A model generated the notes under the pieces. That model was not told where the DNA came from. It did no database searches and saw only the letters and a list, made by a program, of their open reading frames with translations. From contig NZ_JANZNQ010000027.1 of assembly GCF_027257955.1 (NCBI RefSeq), positions 1-35,388 of the forward strand: 35,388 nucleotides of DNA. The letters are read 5' to 3'. Every line of letters starts with the position of its first letter. Positions within the stretch are counted from its first letter, which is position 1. Positions 33,301 through 35,388 of this stretch are shown here, one piece after another. The DNA comes from Zhongshania aquatica (lineage in GTDB: Bacteria > Pseudomonadota > Gammaproteobacteria > Pseudomonadales > Spongiibacteraceae). The position numbers were made by a program, and so were the translations under genes.

Positions 33301-33915
33301 TCAAATTGAACCGGGAGCGTATTGAATCGTATTCTTAAAATGCTCAAGCAAAGTTTGCGTGGCAGTCATATCCTTAAACTCTGGCGACAGTAGATCCGCT
33401 ATCACCCGCAAGTCCTCGGCCATAATTGCTGAGCAAAAAAATGAGTAAATTTGGATTTTTGCATTAATACCCGGTTTGTATTGCATTAAAAGATCGACTA
33501 CATAGGAAAATGGGCGCAGCAACGCCAACTCGGTGACAGACGCAAGATCAACACCGTTAGAGTCAATTAATAATCGTTGTATTAAGCGACGCAAAACTAG
33601 GTCTGCTTGCAGTCGCGTAAGAAAACTCTCGACAAAACTGAATAGTCTTTCTTCCGAACTGTAGCTCTCCTCCGTCAGACTCATGCTAAAAATATCACTT
33701 ATAGCGCATTCTATGTAATGCGCCACGCAGTGAGTGTAGACATCTTCCTTACTATTAAAATGGTCGTAAAGCGCCCCTTTAGTGAGTCTGCACGCTTTCC
33801 CCAGCCCATCCATACTCACACCACTATATCCCGACTTGGAAAATAAGGTCGCTCCGGTATGCAGGATATGCGCTCTAGTTCGTTCTCTTTTAGTCATCCC
33901 GATATCTTGTGGCAT
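33301..33915 (-). CDS. TetR-family transcriptional regulator
   Basis: The 204-residue protein has a TetR/AcrR N-terminal helix-turn-helix (THILHTGATLFSKSGY-like segment, then GVSMDGLGKACRLTKGALYD and HFNSKEDVY) and a helical ligand domain. ATG 33915 has GGAA ahead; ATG 33897 (MTKRERTR) is possible. It diverges from an outer-membrane-type gene, with the near-palindrome ATACC-AAAC-GGTAT between, so it probably represses itself and that gene. The ligand is unknown. Confidence 0.9.
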   Translation of the reverse strand: MPQDIGMTKRERTRAHILHTGATLFSKSGYSGVSMDGLGKACRLTKGALYDHFNSKEDVYTHCVAHYIECAISDIFSMSLTEESYSSEERLFSFVESFLTRLQADLVLRRLIQRLLIDSNGVDLASVTELALLRPFSYVVDLLMQYKPGINAKIQIYSFFCSAIMAEDLRVIADLLSPEFKDMTATQTLLEHFKNTIQYAPGSI

Positions 33916-33986
33916 AAATTTTCCGTTTTAGATTTTCTGCAAACGATACTAACTCTAATTATGGACATATTACCTTGTAAATTAAA

Positions 33987-34000
33987 ATACCAAACGGTAT
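33987..34000. promoter_or_regulatory. probable TetR-type operator
   Basis: ATACC (33987-33991), AAAC, GGTAT (33996-34000) is an inverted repeat in the divergent region, 72 bp from the regulator start and 141 bp from the downstream gene. Short palindromes of this shape are common TetR-family sites. Confidence 0.5.
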
Positions 34001-34140
34001 ATTTATTCGCTGAGCCGCAGTAAAAAATCAAAAACTCGTATTTAGTTATTTTTTTCACCTGATTCACGAGCACTGCAAACAGCTAGCTCCCTAGCGAGAG
34101 TTATATTAAACACATTAACAACAATCAGACGATTACTAGC

Positions 34141-34986
34141 ATGTCGGATCTAAAAGCCCTGAACATAAGTCGCGGATTTCTAACCCTGCTACTATTTCTC
34201 GTCTACCTTACCGTACACGCGGATGGGCTTGGAAACTGCATCGGAGATATCTGTTTCTCATCGCCGGAAAAATCACAACAAATATTGATTGCACCCTATC
34301 TATATGGCCCCGACATCAACGGAAATGCTGAAGTTGAAGGTATGGATGCAAATTTTGACTACAGCGTAGAAGAATTGGCCAGTGGTATTAACGCTGGCGG
34401 TATGGGATACCTTGTATGGGAGCGTGGATCGGACTTTTTCTATATGGAAGGATTGGGCTTTCGTTACAAAGATCGAATCAACGCATTCCAAGATAAACTT
34501 CTGAGCGCTGAAATTGCTCTTTTGGAACTAGGCTATGGGCGAAATTACTGCACAGGCATTACGCAAGCAGGATCTAAATGCGCCTTGATGATTAGCCCAT
34601 ATATTGGACTGCGACATACCCGAATGAATATTGCAATAAAGTTGAATGAAGGAGGTCTCGAAGCCATATTTTTGGCTCTTGCCGGCTTGCCGAATGTCTA
34701 TCAAGCAGATGAGCGATGGCTTGATCCCGCAGTAGGCATCATCATAAAGTATGACATCAACACGCGTCTCAAGTTTTATACCAAAGGAGATATTGCTGGT
34801 TTAGGCATTGGTTATAATGACTATTGGAACTTTATGAGCGCGCTCTACTTACAAGCTACGGAACATTGGAATATTGCTGCCGGATATAGGGTCTCCGACT
34901 TTGACGCGACTCCCGGCGGTGGAAACAAACTGAAATTAACATTGCATGGAGCAGGACCAATAGTCGGTATCGTATACAATTTTTAA
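34141..34986 (+). CDS. outer-membrane beta-barrel-type protein, function unknown
   Basis: The 281-residue protein has a signal peptide (hydrophobic FLTLLLFLVYLTVHA at about 14-28, cleaved near HADG) and a mature part with alternating short hydrophobic and aromatic strands (LIAPYLYGPDI, MGYLVWERGSDFFYMEG, LKFYTKGDIAG, WNIAAGYRVSDF) that ends with a terminal phenylalanine (IVGIVYNF), the usual insertion signal of outer-membrane barrels. Mature cysteines in NCIGDICF and YCTGITQAGSKC may form disulfides. It is divergent from a TetR-family regulator with an operator-like palindrome. It could be a MipA- or OmpW-like protein, but no family is certain. Confidence 0.75.
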   Translation: MSDLKALNISRGFLTLLLFLVYLTVHADGLGNCIGDICFSSPEKSQQILIAPYLYGPDINGNAEVEGMDANFDYSVEELASGINAGGMGYLVWERGSDFFYMEGLGFRYKDRINAFQDKLLSAEIALLELGYGRNYCTGITQAGSKCALMISPYIGLRHTRMNIAIKLNEGGLEAIFLALAGLPNVYQADERWLDPAVGIIIKYDINTRLKFYTKGDIAGLGIGYNDYWNFMSALYLQATEHWNIAAGYRVSDFDATPGGGNKLKLTLHGAGPIVGIVYNF

Positions 34987-35388
34987 TTGCCATTTATCAA
35001 TAAACTGTCACGCACTGGGCACCCTGTGAAACCGTGTAAATCTGCCTCCCCAAAAAAACGAAACAACGCGTAGTACAACGCTGTCTGTTGAAGTAATTAA
35101 GAAACTTATACTAGCTTAAAAGCTAACTCCCCCACATAAAGATGAATACTTGGCATATGACAGAGTCATCTGCTGAAGTCACGCCGACAACAGGGAGAAA
35201 ATTTTCGTCACAACCCCAAAGCTAATTGTAATTAGCTCTCAGCTAACGCTAGAGCATACAAGTGCGTATTCCGCTGAACCTGATCAGTCGTACCGCTTGA
35301 ACGTGATCACTTAATCCACCTCATACATCATGTGCCGTCTTTTTACTTTAAGTGATCATCTTCAGTCAATGTAGTCATCAGTTTTCGC
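34987..35388. other. non-coding end with IS21-like terminal repeats
   Basis: No gene is visible. At 35268-35286 and 35290-35309 two copies of an ATTCCGCT/TACCGCTTGAAC-type unit each end in TGATCA, 23 bp apart, and a third TGATCA occurs at 35353-35358. TGATCACTTAA (35304-35314) is the exact reverse complement of TTAAGTGATCA (35348-35358). Tandem ~20-bp terminal repeats of this form are characteristic of IS21-family ends. The body of the element is not in the window. Confidence 0.45.

Overview
The window looks like chromosomal DNA of a gammaproteobacterium, probably marine or environmental. The reasons are family-level: a homodimer-type pyruvate dehydrogenase E1 (AceE), alpha/beta sulfite reductase (CysJI), an NsrR/Hmp/NrtS nitric-oxide module, a CCA-encoded initiator tRNA and a moderate base composition. 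No species can be named from the sequence alone. The DNA is littered with decayed insertion sequences (IS256, IS110, IS481, IS66, IS6 and probably IS21 remnants), none of them intact.

Layout. 1-1.1 kb: two transposase stubs and an orphan membrane-anchored protein. 1.2-11.9 kb: a LysR regulator divergent from a tightly packed run of eight genes: cysJ, cysI, three small DsrE/Tus-like proteins, an FMN nitronate-monooxygenase-like enzyme, then aceE and an unusual one-lipoyl-domain aceF. No dihydrolipoamide dehydrogenase (E3) gene is present, and the E2 active-site motif is altered. 11.9-13.8 kb: nitric-oxide defence, hmp-nrtS on the minus strand and nsrR on the plus strand, separated by a perfect palindrome that is a good NsrR operator. 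13.9-17.5 kb: an ECF sigma factor, an exported protein and folE, interrupted by two clear pseudogenes (a c-type cytochrome whose heme motif has lost both cysteines, and a DUF2231-like membrane protein). The sigma gene and the exported-protein gene carry the same GGAAC-N19-TCWAAT promoter, suggesting an autoregulated small regulon in decay.

17.5-30.2 kb is accessory DNA: an orphan gene, an IS481/IS66 junction, a Phd-type antitoxin with an unusual downstream partner, a tyrosine integrase with an overlapping excisionase-like gene, a divergent Cro/C1-type repressor, and a two-gene unit made of a ~1990-residue DUF4011/SF1 helicase/Vsr-like nuclease fusion followed 30 bp later by a voltage-gated-type potassium channel. 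The block ends at an initiator tRNA-fMet preceded by three TGGGCACA repeats spaced exactly 11 bp apart, which look like integrase arm sites. 30.3-35.4 kb: a small conserved-looking protein, a sorbosone-dehydrogenase-like beta-propeller fused to cytochrome c, an IS6 pseudogene, a TetR regulator divergent from an outer-membrane-barrel protein, and IS21-like terminal repeats at the edge.

The two best candidates for undescribed biology are (a) the sulfite reductase / DsrE-trio / flavin monooxygenase / PDH-like cluster, which reads like a pathway releasing and handling sulfur from an unknown organosulfur substrate, and (b) the helicase-nuclease plus ion-channel pair on the integrase-bearing island, which reads like a candidate antiphage defence unit with a membrane effector. 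Both functional readings are inference.
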